Origin: Alphaproteobacteria bacterium
GTDB lineage: Bacteria; Pseudomonadota; Alphaproteobacteria; JAAEOK01
Length of the DNA stretch: 64,000 nucleotides
Direction: 5' to 3'
Assembly: GCA_024244705.1 (NCBI GenBank)
Contig: JAAEOK010000053.1
Span: 62,001-126,000 of the forward strand
Shown here: positions 1-7,202 of the stretch, one piece after another
Position numbering within the stretch: position 1 is the first letter of the stretch
Layout of the letters: each line of letters opens with the position of its first letter
The notes under the pieces: model-generated
Told to the model about the DNA's origin: nothing
The model's input: the letters and a program-made list of their open reading frames with translations, nothing else
Database searches by the model: none
Translations under genes and position numbers: made by a program

Positions 1-523
1 GCATATGCGTTACGCCCGGCATGACGGCCCCGAACGCCTGGCGGTTCTTAACCATCCCCGCGAGGGAGACGCCGCCGATATTGACGCCGTGATAGGACCG
101 CTCGCGAGAGACGAACCGGGTGCGCTGGCCCTGGCCGCGGGCGACATGATAGGCGAGCGCGATCTTGATCGCCGAATCGATCGATTCGGAACCGGAATTG
201 ACGAAGAAGATCCGGTTCAACCCCTCGGGCGTCAGCGCGGCGACGCGGCTGGCGAGTTCGAAGGCGATCGGGCTGCCGACCTGGAACGGTGGCGAATAAT
301 CCATTTCGCGCAATTGCTGCGAGACCGCATCGGCGATCTCGACCCGCCCGTGGCCGGCGGCGCAGCAGAACAGCCCCGACGAGCCGTCGATCAGTTTTTC
401 CGCCTTGTGATTCCAATAATAGACACCTTCGCCGCGCACCAGCAGCCGGGGATCGGCCTTGAAGTCCCGGTTTGCGGTAAACGGCATCCAATGGTGTTCG
501 AGCGTATTGGTCATGAATTGCAT
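1..523 (-). CDS. Omega-amino acid:pyruvate aminotransferase (class III), N-terminal part
   Basis: PLP-dependent class III aminotransferase of the beta-alanine/omega-amino acid:pyruvate type, cut by the left window edge (about 174 residues visible). The reverse strand reads HHWMPFTANRDFK, then a YYWN segment, GSSGLFCCAAGHGR, YSPPFQVGSP, NRIFFVNSGSESID and the SYHGVN motif, all in the order usual for the N-terminal half of this family; the PLP lysine lies outside the window. The start at 523 is chosen because GGAGG sits 8 bases upstream; an internal ATG at 514 is the alternative. It is divergent from a MocR regulator at 703, the usual arrangement for an aminotransferase and its own regulator. 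Taurine:pyruvate aminotransferase is a related possibility; the substrate cannot be told from this half. Confidence 0.88.
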   Translation of the reverse strand, partial: MQFMTNTLEHHWMPFTANRDFKADPRLLVRGEGVYYWNHKAEKLIDGSSGLFCCAAGHGRVEIADAVSQQLREMDYSPPFQVGSPIAFELASRVAALTPEGLNRIFFVNSGSESIDSAIKIALAYHVARGQGQRTRFVSRERSYHGVNIGGVSLAGMVKNRQAFGAVMPGVTHM

Positions 524-702
524 GAATCTTGCCTCCGACCTGAAAATCGGCGCGGGCGCCGACCTCATGGAACGGGCCGATGTCACGTCGCCACCCCAGG
601 AATCAGTGGATCAGGGCCACTTGTGCCCGGGTAGCGAACAGCGTAGGCTCGATTTTGGACCCATTCTAGGGCCAATTCGATTCAACGCATGGGGCCAAAC
701 TG

Positions 703-2181
703 ATGCGTGACACGTTGTTTCACCTGCAGCGGGTGAAGAATGTCAGCATTCAGGTGCAGATCCGCGAAATGATGGTCGCCGCAATCCTCAACGGCCAACT
801 CCAGTCGGGGCAGCCGTTGCCGTCGAGTCGGAAGTTGGCCAAAGGTCTGGGGGTATCGCGCAATACCGTCGTTTTGGCCTATCAGGGGCTCGTCGACGAC
901 GGCTATCTCATGGCCCGCGAGCGCAGCGGGTTCTACGTCAATCCCGAAATCCTCGAGGGCCGGACCGCGCCCCAGGATGAGGAGCGCGGCGCGGCGCGCC
1001 GGGCGCCCGATTGGCGGCGTCGCCTGCAGGTCCAGCCCAGCGGCCAAGCCAATATCGTCAAACCTTTGGATTGGCTGTCTTACCCCTATCCCTTCATCTA
1101 TGGCCAGGTCGATCAAAGCCTGTTCCCGCTGGCGGCCTGGCGCGAGTGCTCGCGGCAGGCTTTGGGGCGCCGCGAAATGGAGGCCTGGACCAACGATACC
1201 CACGGCCGCGACGACCCGATGCTGGTTGGCCAGGTCCGCACCCGACTACTGCCGCGCCGCGGCATTTCAGCGCAGGCCGATGAAATTCTGATCACCCTCG
1301 GCGCGCAACATGCGCTTTACCTCCTCGCCAGCCTGTTGGTCAGCCCGCGGACCGAGGTCGCGATCGAGGACCCCGGCTATCCGGATGTACGCAACATATT
1401 CCGGCTGAAGACCGATCATGTACGGGCGATCCCGGTCGATGACGGCGGCATCGTCGTCGACGAACGGCTCGATTCCTGCGACTACGTCTATGTCACGCCG
1501 AGCCATCAATTCCCGACCACCGTGACGATGCCGCTGGAACGGCGACAGGCCTTGCTCGAAAAGGCGGCGGCCGAGGACTTCCTCATCATCGAGGACGATT
1601 ACGAGTTCGAGACCAATTATGTGAGCGAGCCGACGCCGGCGCTGAAGTCGCTCGATCGCGAGGACCGGGTGATCTATGTCGGCAGTCTGTCGAAGACGAT
1701 ATTTCCCGGCTTGCGTCTCGGCTATCTGGTCGCTCCGACCGCCCTGCTTGCCGAGGCCAGGGCCCTGCGACGGCTTATGGTGCGGCACGCGCCGACCAAC
1801 AACCAGCGGACGACGGCGTTGTTTCTCTCGCTCGGTCACCACGACGCCCTGATCCATCGTTTGCATCGCGCCTACCGGTCACGGTGCGAGGAGATGGGCC
1901 GGACGCTGGCCAAATATTTGCCCCAGGCCAGCCAGGTCCCGACCTTCGGCGGCACCAGCTACTGGGTACGCGGGCCGCGCGGGCTGGATGCCGAAAAACT
2001 GGCTGACGCGGCGCGCGAGGTCGGCATTATTATCGAGCCCGGAGGCATTTATTTCGAGGCGGCTCGGGCGCCGCGCAACTATTTCCGCCTTGGCTTCTCG
2101 TCGATCGATCTCGAACATATCGAACCCGGGATCCGCCTGCTTTGCGAGCTTATTCACCAGCAAACCGCGGCGGCCGGCTGA
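703..2181 (+). CDS. MocR/PdxR-type GntR regulator with aminotransferase domain
   Basis: Transcription regulator of 492 residues with an N-terminal GntR winged helix (about residues 12-80, SSRKLAKGLGVSRNTVV being the recognition region) fused to a fold-type I aminotransferase domain (about 120-485). The PLP-binding lysine is K331 in SLSKTIFPG, and the upstream TLGAQHALYLLA and DDYEFE segments are typical. MocR proteins use PLP or a PLP-amino acid adduct as effector. The gene is divergent from the aminotransferase at 523, with 179 bases between the two starts, so regulation of that gene and autoregulation are the natural inference. PdxR, GabR and TauR belong to this family; which one this is cannot be decided from sequence. 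Confidence 0.9.
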   Translation: MRDTLFHLQRVKNVSIQVQIREMMVAAILNGQLQSGQPLPSSRKLAKGLGVSRNTVVLAYQGLVDDGYLMARERSGFYVNPEILEGRTAPQDEERGAARRAPDWRRRLQVQPSGQANIVKPLDWLSYPYPFIYGQVDQSLFPLAAWRECSRQALGRREMEAWTNDTHGRDDPMLVGQVRTRLLPRRGISAQADEILITLGAQHALYLLASLLVSPRTEVAIEDPGYPDVRNIFRLKTDHVRAIPVDDGGIVVDERLDSCDYVYVTPSHQFPTTVTMPLERRQALLEKAAAEDFLIIEDDYEFETNYVSEPTPALKSLDREDRVIYVGSLSKTIFPGLRLGYLVAPTALLAEARALRRLMVRHAPTNNQRTTALFLSLGHHDALIHRLHRAYRSRCEEMGRTLAKYLPQASQVPTFGGTSYWVRGPRGLDAEKLADAAREVGIIIEPGGIYFEAARAPRNYFRLGFSSIDLEHIEPGIRLLCELIHQQTAAAG

Positions 2182-2347
2182 GCGTTGGCATTGGCGAAGG
2201 TCAGGAACTGGCCCTTGGCCTCGGCCCCACGCCGCCGATAGTCTTTTCGAGACTCGCACTGTGGCCTCTGGTTGGCCTCGCCGACGGGGAAGTCGAAATG
2301 ATGCGTGCTGAGTGGACCGGCGATTGCGCTCGAAAGCCGCCCCTGCC

Positions 2348-2797
2348 ATGAGGATCGCGCAAGCCGATCGAGCCCATCTCCGCGATATCGAGCGCTGCGC
2401 GCGCGCGGCCTACGAGAAGTACGTCGCCCACATCGGCCGCGAGCCGGCGCCGATGGTCGCCGACTTTGCGCGGCTGATCGAGGACGGCCATGTCTGGGTT
2501 GCGACCGACGACCACGGGCTCGCCGGGTTCGTCATCTTTTATCGGCGCGGCGATCACCTTCATCTTGAGAACGTCGCGGTGTTTCCCAACCGTCAGGGCG
2601 AAGGCATCGGAACGATCTTGGTTCGGCACGTCGAGGACGCGGCCGAGCGCGAAGGCTTGGCCGCGATCGAGCTCTATACCAACGAGAAGATGACCGAGAA
2701 CCTCGATTACTACCGGCGCCTCGGCTACCGCGAAACCGGCCGCCGGGAAGAGGACGGATTCAACCGCGTCTTCTTCCGCAAGGAGATCGGGCGGTAA
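2348..2797 (+). CDS. GNAT family N-acetyltransferase
   Basis: Acetyl-CoA-dependent N-acetyltransferase of 149 residues with the GNAT core. HLENVAVFPNRQGEGIGT is strand 4 with the Q/R-x-x-G-x-G acetyl-CoA pyrophosphate loop, and the LDYYRRLGYRETGR segment near the C-terminus is the usual helix 4/strand 6 region. The ATG at 2348 (MRIAQADRAH) is preferred over an in-frame GTG at 2312, because the longer version adds a non-family, arginine-rich leader. It stands alone between unrelated genes. A decayed second copy of its 3' end appears at about 5093-5236. The substrate is unknown. Confidence 0.85.
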   Translation: MRIAQADRAHLRDIERCARAAYEKYVAHIGREPAPMVADFARLIEDGHVWVATDDHGLAGFVIFYRRGDHLHLENVAVFPNRQGEGIGTILVRHVEDAAEREGLAAIELYTNEKMTENLDYYRRLGYRETGRREEDGFNRVFFRKEIGR

Positions 2798-2857
2798 GCC
2801 GTCGGGCGCGTGTCGCAACGGCGGGGCGGCCGACATCCCGAAATCTGTTGCCGCGGA

Positions 2858-3346
2858 CTATCTTTTGTCGCGTTTCGCCTGGCTCCTGCGCTGAACCGCG
2901 AGAACGTGTCCCTTCTCGCGTCCCGCGGTCAATCGGGGCACGGGGCTGGTCCTCGGTTTTGACGCAATTCCTCGGCTCGCGGTCCTACCGGGACGGGGCC
3001 GCTTGCCGGTCTTGCCGGCGGACTTTTTCTCGAGCGCGGACCGCGCCGCGGCCCTGTGCCGTTGGCGCGCTTCCTTGACTTCGATATCGAGCAGGCGGCG
3101 CTCGCCCCGCCGCAGCGCCTCACGAAAGATCTCCGCCTTTCGTCTCGACAGCTCTCCCGACTCTCCCTTGCGGGCCTCCGCGATCGCTTTCTCACGTGCC
3201 TTGTCCGCATACCGCCGCAGGATACCGATGCGTCTTTTCAGGGTTGCCTTGTCCATGTCCTTGAGACCCTTGGACAGGACCGGACGTAACAACTCGAACT
3301 CGCGTTCCGACGTATACTTTGCCACCCGGTTGAGAAGTGCCGACAT
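2858..3346 (-). CDS. Hypothetical lysine/arginine-rich protein
   Basis: Unrecognised protein of 162 residues. The first 70 or so residues (MSALLNRVAKYTSEREFELL, then repeated K/R/E/A-rich helices) are predicted to be helical and highly charged. The C-terminal 60 residues are a basic, proline/serine/arginine-rich tail (KSAGKTGKRPRPGR) that looks disordered and able to bind nucleic acid. The upstream ribosome site is weak (GGAA about 10 bases before the ATG). It lies just downstream of, and on the same strand as, the peptidoglycan-binding protein gene ending at 3429. The sensible, non-random composition of the N-terminus argues for a real gene, but no family was recognised. Confidence 0.5.
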   Translation of the reverse strand: MSALLNRVAKYTSEREFELLRPVLSKGLKDMDKATLKRRIGILRRYADKAREKAIAEARKGESGELSRRKAEIFREALRRGERRLLDIEVKEARQRHRAAARSALEKKSAGKTGKRPRPGRTASRGIASKPRTSPVPRLTAGREKGHVLAVQRRSQAKRDKR

Positions 3347-3428
3347 GATCTAAGTTCCGATATTCTGGTTGGCGATGACGTCGCCCTCGATTCCGCACAG
3401 AGTCGTCGCGGACTGGATTCGGATCGAT

Positions 3429-5003
3429 CTATGGCACCGTCTCGACGGCGATTTCGCCCACGCTCCAGGTGCCGCCGTTGTTGATCAGCGATATGCCGTC
3501 GAAACCGCCTTGCTGGCTATTGTCGCGAGTCTCGAGAACGAGCGCACCGTCGATGGCGACCTTCATCAATCCCTCGGCATCGCGTTCCCACAGGATTTCG
3601 TGCATGTTTCCATCCTGAAGAGCGGTGATCGGATTAGCGCTAGCGATAACCGAGGCGCCGTTTTGGGTGGCGGCAATGAGACGCAGGGTGCGCGGCTGGC
3701 TCGCGTTGCTCTCGAGACGATAGCCCAACCCGACATTGTTGCCGGCAAAAGGCCCGACGCTGAACACGCCCGGCTGCCCACTGCCCGACAGCGTCATCCG
3801 GATCCGGAATTGGTTGCCCACCTGCGCCCCGCTGGAGATCGCGGCGACGTCCTGTGGAGCCTGCAGGTTGACGCCAAGTGCCTGTCCGAGGAGGCCTTTG
3901 ACAAGCTGCTCGCCGGCTTTTTCGGTCGATGGCGCCTGGACGGTGACGGTGCTGGTCAGCGCGCCCGCCGGCGTGACGTCGAACTTGCCGGCCTGGACGG
4001 TCCATCGCGGACCGCTAGTGTAATTGCCGTCGGCAAAGGCATCCTGCAACGCGAACCGATAGGCCGGCGCCTCCGGCGTGGCGGTCTCGGGTTCGATCTC
4101 GACGGTTGTCGCGGTTCCGGGTTCGGCGCTCGGCTCGGCCGTCGTCGGCTCGGCGGTTGTCGGGGCGGCGGTTGTTGTCGCGGCGGTCGCGATACCGAGG
4201 CGTTCGAGCAGATCCTGGGATATGCGGCCATCCACCGTCATGCCGGCATCGACCTGGTAGGTGCGGATCGCGTTGCGCGTGGCGGTGCCCATGGCGCCGT
4301 CCGCCGGTCCCGGATTGTAGCCGCGGGCGGCCAAGGCCTTTTGCACGTCCATCACCGTTTCACGGCTGGTCAGCGAGGCCGTCTGGCTGCTCTTCTGCTG
4401 GATGTGGGCCGCGATTTCCGGGCTGGCGCGGCCGTCGACCAAGAGATTGTTGTCGCGCTGATAGGCGCGGATCGCCTCACGGGTGCTGTCGTCCATGTCG
4501 CCGGATACGACCGGGACGCTGTAGCCGAGACGGCGCAGACCGGCCTGAATGTCGAGCACGACCTGACGCTCCGCGCTCGTCACCTCCGGTTGCGGCGCCG
4601 GCTGTGGAGTCGGCTGCGGTGCCGCTTGTTGTTGCTGCTGCTGCTGCTGCGCCGCGGCCCGTTGCCGCTGGGTGTCCTGGATGTGGGCGACCAGGGACGG
4701 GCTCGGCGAGCCGGTGACCAGCAGGCCATTGTCGCGCTGATAGGCGCGGATTGCGTTGCCGGTCCGCGCGCCCATCAGACCGTCGGACGGACCGGCGTCA
4801 TAGCCGAGCTCATTCAGCCCGCGCTGGATCTGGTAAACATCGTAGCTATAGGCCGCGAGCCGCAACGCGGTCGTGGCTTGTTTCACGGCGGGGCCGGCGA
4901 AGAACTGGGGCTTGGCGCCTGCAGCGCCCGCGTCTTGCGACGACAACGCAAGAAGCGCGCCTGTCCCGAGGAGCGCAAGTGCCGTGGACCTTGTGATACC
5001 CAT
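3429..5003 (-). CDS. Secreted protein with three peptidoglycan-binding domains and a C-terminal LamG-like domain
   Basis: Exported protein of 524 residues. A signal peptide (ALALLGTGALLALSS, probable cleavage near residue 29) is followed by three PG_binding_1 repeats at about 57-107, 148-202 and 217-269; each has the LGY or RGY turn and the AIR-x-YQ helix. A polyglutamine tract (about 118-126) and proline- and threonine-rich linkers separate the modules. Residues about 340-524 form a beta-rich region ending in DNSQQGGFDGISLINNGGTW, which resembles a concanavalin/LamG-like jelly roll. The ATG at 5003 has GGGAGG just upstream and begins the signal peptide, so it is preferred over the longer frame reaching 5075. 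No lytic catalytic domain is visible, so a wall-anchoring or scaffold role is inferred. Confidence 0.85.
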   Translation of the reverse strand: MGITRSTALALLGTGALLALSSQDAGAAGAKPQFFAGPAVKQATTALRLAAYSYDVYQIQRGLNELGYDAGPSDGLMGARTGNAIRAYQRDNGLLVTGSPSPSLVAHIQDTQRQRAAAQQQQQQQQAAPQPTPQPAPQPEVTSAERQVVLDIQAGLRRLGYSVPVVSGDMDDSTREAIRAYQRDNNLLVDGRASPEIAAHIQQKSSQTASLTSRETVMDVQKALAARGYNPGPADGAMGTATRNAIRTYQVDAGMTVDGRISQDLLERLGIATAATTTAAPTTAEPTTAEPSAEPGTATTVEIEPETATPEAPAYRFALQDAFADGNYTSGPRWTVQAGKFDVTPAGALTSTVTVQAPSTEKAGEQLVKGLLGQALGVNLQAPQDVAAISSGAQVGNQFRIRMTLSGSGQPGVFSVGPFAGNNVGLGYRLESNASQPRTLRLIAATQNGASVIASANPITALQDGNMHEILWERDAEGLMKVAIDGALVLETRDNSQQGGFDGISLINNGGTWSVGEIAVETVP

Positions 5004-5092
5004 TCTATCCTCCCGTTTCCGCCGCCCCATGATCCGAGACCCGTGTCCGGATGACAGATCGAGGCTCTGGTTCATCTGGTTCGTGATCTTAG

Positions 5093-5236
5093 GCGGCGGC
5101 TCCGCGATGATGCAAGCGCCGGGGAGAGGATGGGTTCAACGGGGTCTTTTTCCGTAAGGAGACCAACGACAGGCGCGCGGCGGCGTTTTTTCTGCTTCGG
5201 CCGGCGACGGGCGGTCGACGCATAGTCATGCGGTGA
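5093..5236 (+). pseudogene. Remnant 3' end of a GNAT acetyltransferase gene
   Basis: Bases 5126-5162 match bases 2750-2786 of the GNAT gene at 31 of 37 positions. Five of the six differences fall in third codon positions and one in a first position, as expected for a coding paralogue. The translated stretch EDGFNGVFFRKE parallels EDGFNRVFFRKE. Homology can be followed upstream to about 5093, but with small indels and an in-frame TGA, and no acetyltransferase body remains. The frame continues to a stop at 5234-5236. Best read as a decayed duplicate; it has no start codon or ribosome site. Confidence 0.55.
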
Positions 5237-5299
5237 ACTTGCCGAAATCGTCCCGTCATCGTCTACTCGAGGCGTTGATGGGGTGCGGCGAGCCCGGGA

Positions 5300-6322
5300 T
5301 CAGCGTCCGGCGATCTTCGCCCACACCGCATCGAGGTAATGCTGCGTGGTCGCGGCCGCCTTGGCATATGCGACGCGCGTTTCGCGGTCGCCGGATGTCG
5401 CCAAATCTGCAAAGTTCTGGATCATCAAGACCTGTTGCGGCGTCCCGGAGGGGGTCTCGACGAAGGTGAAGTCGTCAGGCGTCATCGATCCGCTGCGATG
5501 GACGTAGCCGGTCGGAACCTCGGCCGCTTGGAAGCCGAAGCTGTTGGTCCAATTCATCGCGAAGTCGTCCAGTACGATGACACCCTTGTCGCCGACAAGG
5601 CCCAACTCGTTGACCGTGGTCCCGCTCTCGAAGCCGGCGCCGAAGGTCGCATTCTCGCCGCTTTCGAAGGCGAGCAGCCCGCTGACCTGCGTGACCGCGT
5701 GGGTCTCCGGATCGCGCTGGCAGACGGCTTCGGCCTGCGCCACCGCGCCTCGCGGCCGCAGGTACTCGACCATGGCCCGCGTGCAATACCAACCGAGGTC
5801 GCCCAAAGCGCCCATCGGCTCCCTGGCCGGGTCGTAGCGAATGTTCGAGCGGTCTTTCAGACCGGTGTAGAAGACGCTGTGCATGACACGCGGCTTGCCG
5901 ACGCGCTCCGCCAGGGTGGCCCTGACGGCGGCCCGGCGCGGGTGATGGACGAAATGTGTCGCATCCATGAAGACCAGGTTGGCCGCCGCTGCCGCGCGCG
6001 CGATACGGTCGACCGATTGGGCGTCGACAAAGGGCTTGTCGACAAGGACATGCTTGCCCGCGGCGATCGCCGCCAGCGCTGCCTCTTCCTTCGCGGCGGT
6101 CGGTATCGCGACATAGACCGCATCGACATCGTCCCGGGCCAGCAGGGCCGCGCGGCCTTCGACGGCCTCGGTGCCGGGCCGTCCGGCGGCGAACGCCTCG
6201 GCCGTCGCTTGCGACCGGCTGGAGACGGCGGCGAGCCGGGCGTTGGCGGCTGCTTGGATGGCGTCGGCAATTGCCTTGGCGACCATGCCCGTGCCGACGA
6301 TACCGAACCCGAATGCCGTCAT
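5300..6322 (-). CDS. Gfo/Idh/MocA family NAD(P)-dependent oxidoreductase
   Basis: Predicted dehydrogenase of 340 residues. The N-terminal Rossmann fold starts FGFGIVGTGMVAKAIADA; the VDKPF motif carries the family's catalytic-region lysine (K96), and a C-terminal Gfo/Idh substrate-binding domain includes EPMGALGDLGWYCTRAM. Family members oxidise or reduce cyclic sugars, inositols and related diols; the actual substrate is unknown. The ATG at 6322 follows GGAAGAG. It is on the same strand as the interrupted gene, the DUF3604 gene and the aminotransferase upstream, but gaps make a shared operon uncertain. Confidence 0.88.
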   Translation of the reverse strand: MTAFGFGIVGTGMVAKAIADAIQAAANARLAAVSSRSQATAEAFAAGRPGTEAVEGRAALLARDDVDAVYVAIPTAAKEEAALAAIAAGKHVLVDKPFVDAQSVDRIARAAAAANLVFMDATHFVHHPRRAAVRATLAERVGKPRVMHSVFYTGLKDRSNIRYDPAREPMGALGDLGWYCTRAMVEYLRPRGAVAQAEAVCQRDPETHAVTQVSGLLAFESGENATFGAGFESGTTVNELGLVGDKGVIVLDDFAMNWTNSFGFQAAEVPTGYVHRSGSMTPDDFTFVETPSGTPQQVLMIQNFADLATSGDRETRVAYAKAAATTQHYLDAVWAKIAGR

Positions 6323-6401
6323 CTCTTCCGCCTTTCGCCCAGTTGCGGGGTTTCACATGATGGGCCCGGTGGACGATACCCGGACCGGCGAAGAGAGCCT
6401 G

Positions 6402-6848
6402 TCAGTCGGTCTCGCGGCGCAAGACCGTCGTGAAGACGACGGCGTGCGGATAGGCTTCCATATAGGTTATCTCGAGTTCGTTGGGTCCAAGCAACTCGCC
6501 GAACAAGATGCCGGGGTCGTCGGTCTCGACAAAGCGAAGGGTCACGCCGTCCGAGTCGATTGCGCCGATAAAAGGCTCCCTGGCGCTGAGCACATCCACG
6601 CCGGCGACGTTGCCCGGATCGTCCGTTATCGCCTGCCACGTGCGATATCCAAGCAACAGCGGACCATCGACGTTTTCGATCACCATCGACATCAATCTCG
6701 GCACCTTTACGATCTTGCCGTCCGACTCCAGCAGGATCGTTGCCCCACCCGCCCATGTCCCAATGACGTCAAATTGTTGAGCCTGCGATTGATGTGCGCC
6801 CAACGCGAGGGAAAAGATCGAAACGACGATGACCTATAGGATTCGCAT
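6402..6848 (-). pseudogene. Secreted hypothetical protein interrupted by an amber codon in its signal peptide
   Basis: Reading from ATG at 6848-6846 gives M-R-I-L, then TAG at 6836-6834, then VIVVSIFSLALG, AHQSQA and QQFDVIGTWAGG in the same frame. Apart from the stop this is a textbook signal peptide (short basic start, hydrophobic core, small residues at a probable cleavage after QSQA), and the mature part is a coherent protein of about 120 residues ending at 6402. GGAG lies 10 bases before the ATG. The only other in-frame start is a TTG at 6803, which would remove nearly the whole signal peptide. No known family was recognised. A nonsense mutation or a base-call error is the simplest reading. 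Confidence 0.65.
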
Positions 6849-6948
6849 CGTTTTCTTGCTCCATGCTGTAGTTGGAACGGCGCTGATTGCCGGGACCAAC
6901 GGGCCCCTGCGGGCGACACGGCGCGAGTCCCGCACCGTCCCCTGATAG

Positions 6949-7161
6949 GCGCCGGATTGCCGCAATCGTACCTCGATACTTTCGCCCTCGCCAATAGCAC
7001 GAGGAAACGACGGCCGTAGCCGTTCCATTCTTGCAACGCCCATCGATTTCAAGCTTTTCGCAGACGACATGCTGCACCCGAACGCCTTGGGACACGCGAT
7101 TGCCGTGGAAGCGCTTCTCGAGAAACTGACATCTCTCGGTGTGTATGAAGGGTCCCCATAA
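6949..7161 (+). pseudogene. Remnant C-terminus of an SGNH/GDSL-type hydrolase
   Basis: On the plus strand the frame ending with TAA at 7159-7161 contains DDMLHPNALGHAIAVEALLEKL. The D-x-x-H-P-N-x-x-G-H arrangement is the catalytic Asp-His block at the C-terminus of SGNH hydrolases, followed by the usual final helix. The frame is open only from 6949, has no start codon or ribosome site, and lacks the N-terminal GDS block and the middle of the family. The preceding 30 residues are not convincing. It is therefore a 3' fragment or a frameshifted gene. This remnant and the leader of the amber-interrupted gene are all I see in the 354 bases between 6849 and 7202. Confidence 0.45.
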
Positions 7162-7202
7162 TCGAATCACCAAACCGATGCCGCCAAGGATAGGGCCGCG
7201 CG

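Noticed and set aside
3369-5054. Long plus-strand open frame antisense to the peptidoglycan-binding protein gene
   Set aside because: The opposite strand has a signal peptide, three recognisable domains and a ribosome site. The plus-strand product is an arginine/glycine-rich mix with no motifs, a result of high GC at third positions.
6834-6848. Amber recoding as pyrrolysine
   Set aside because: No pyrrolysine system is visible, the MttB homologue here has no amber, and a stop within a signal peptide gives no reason for a special residue.
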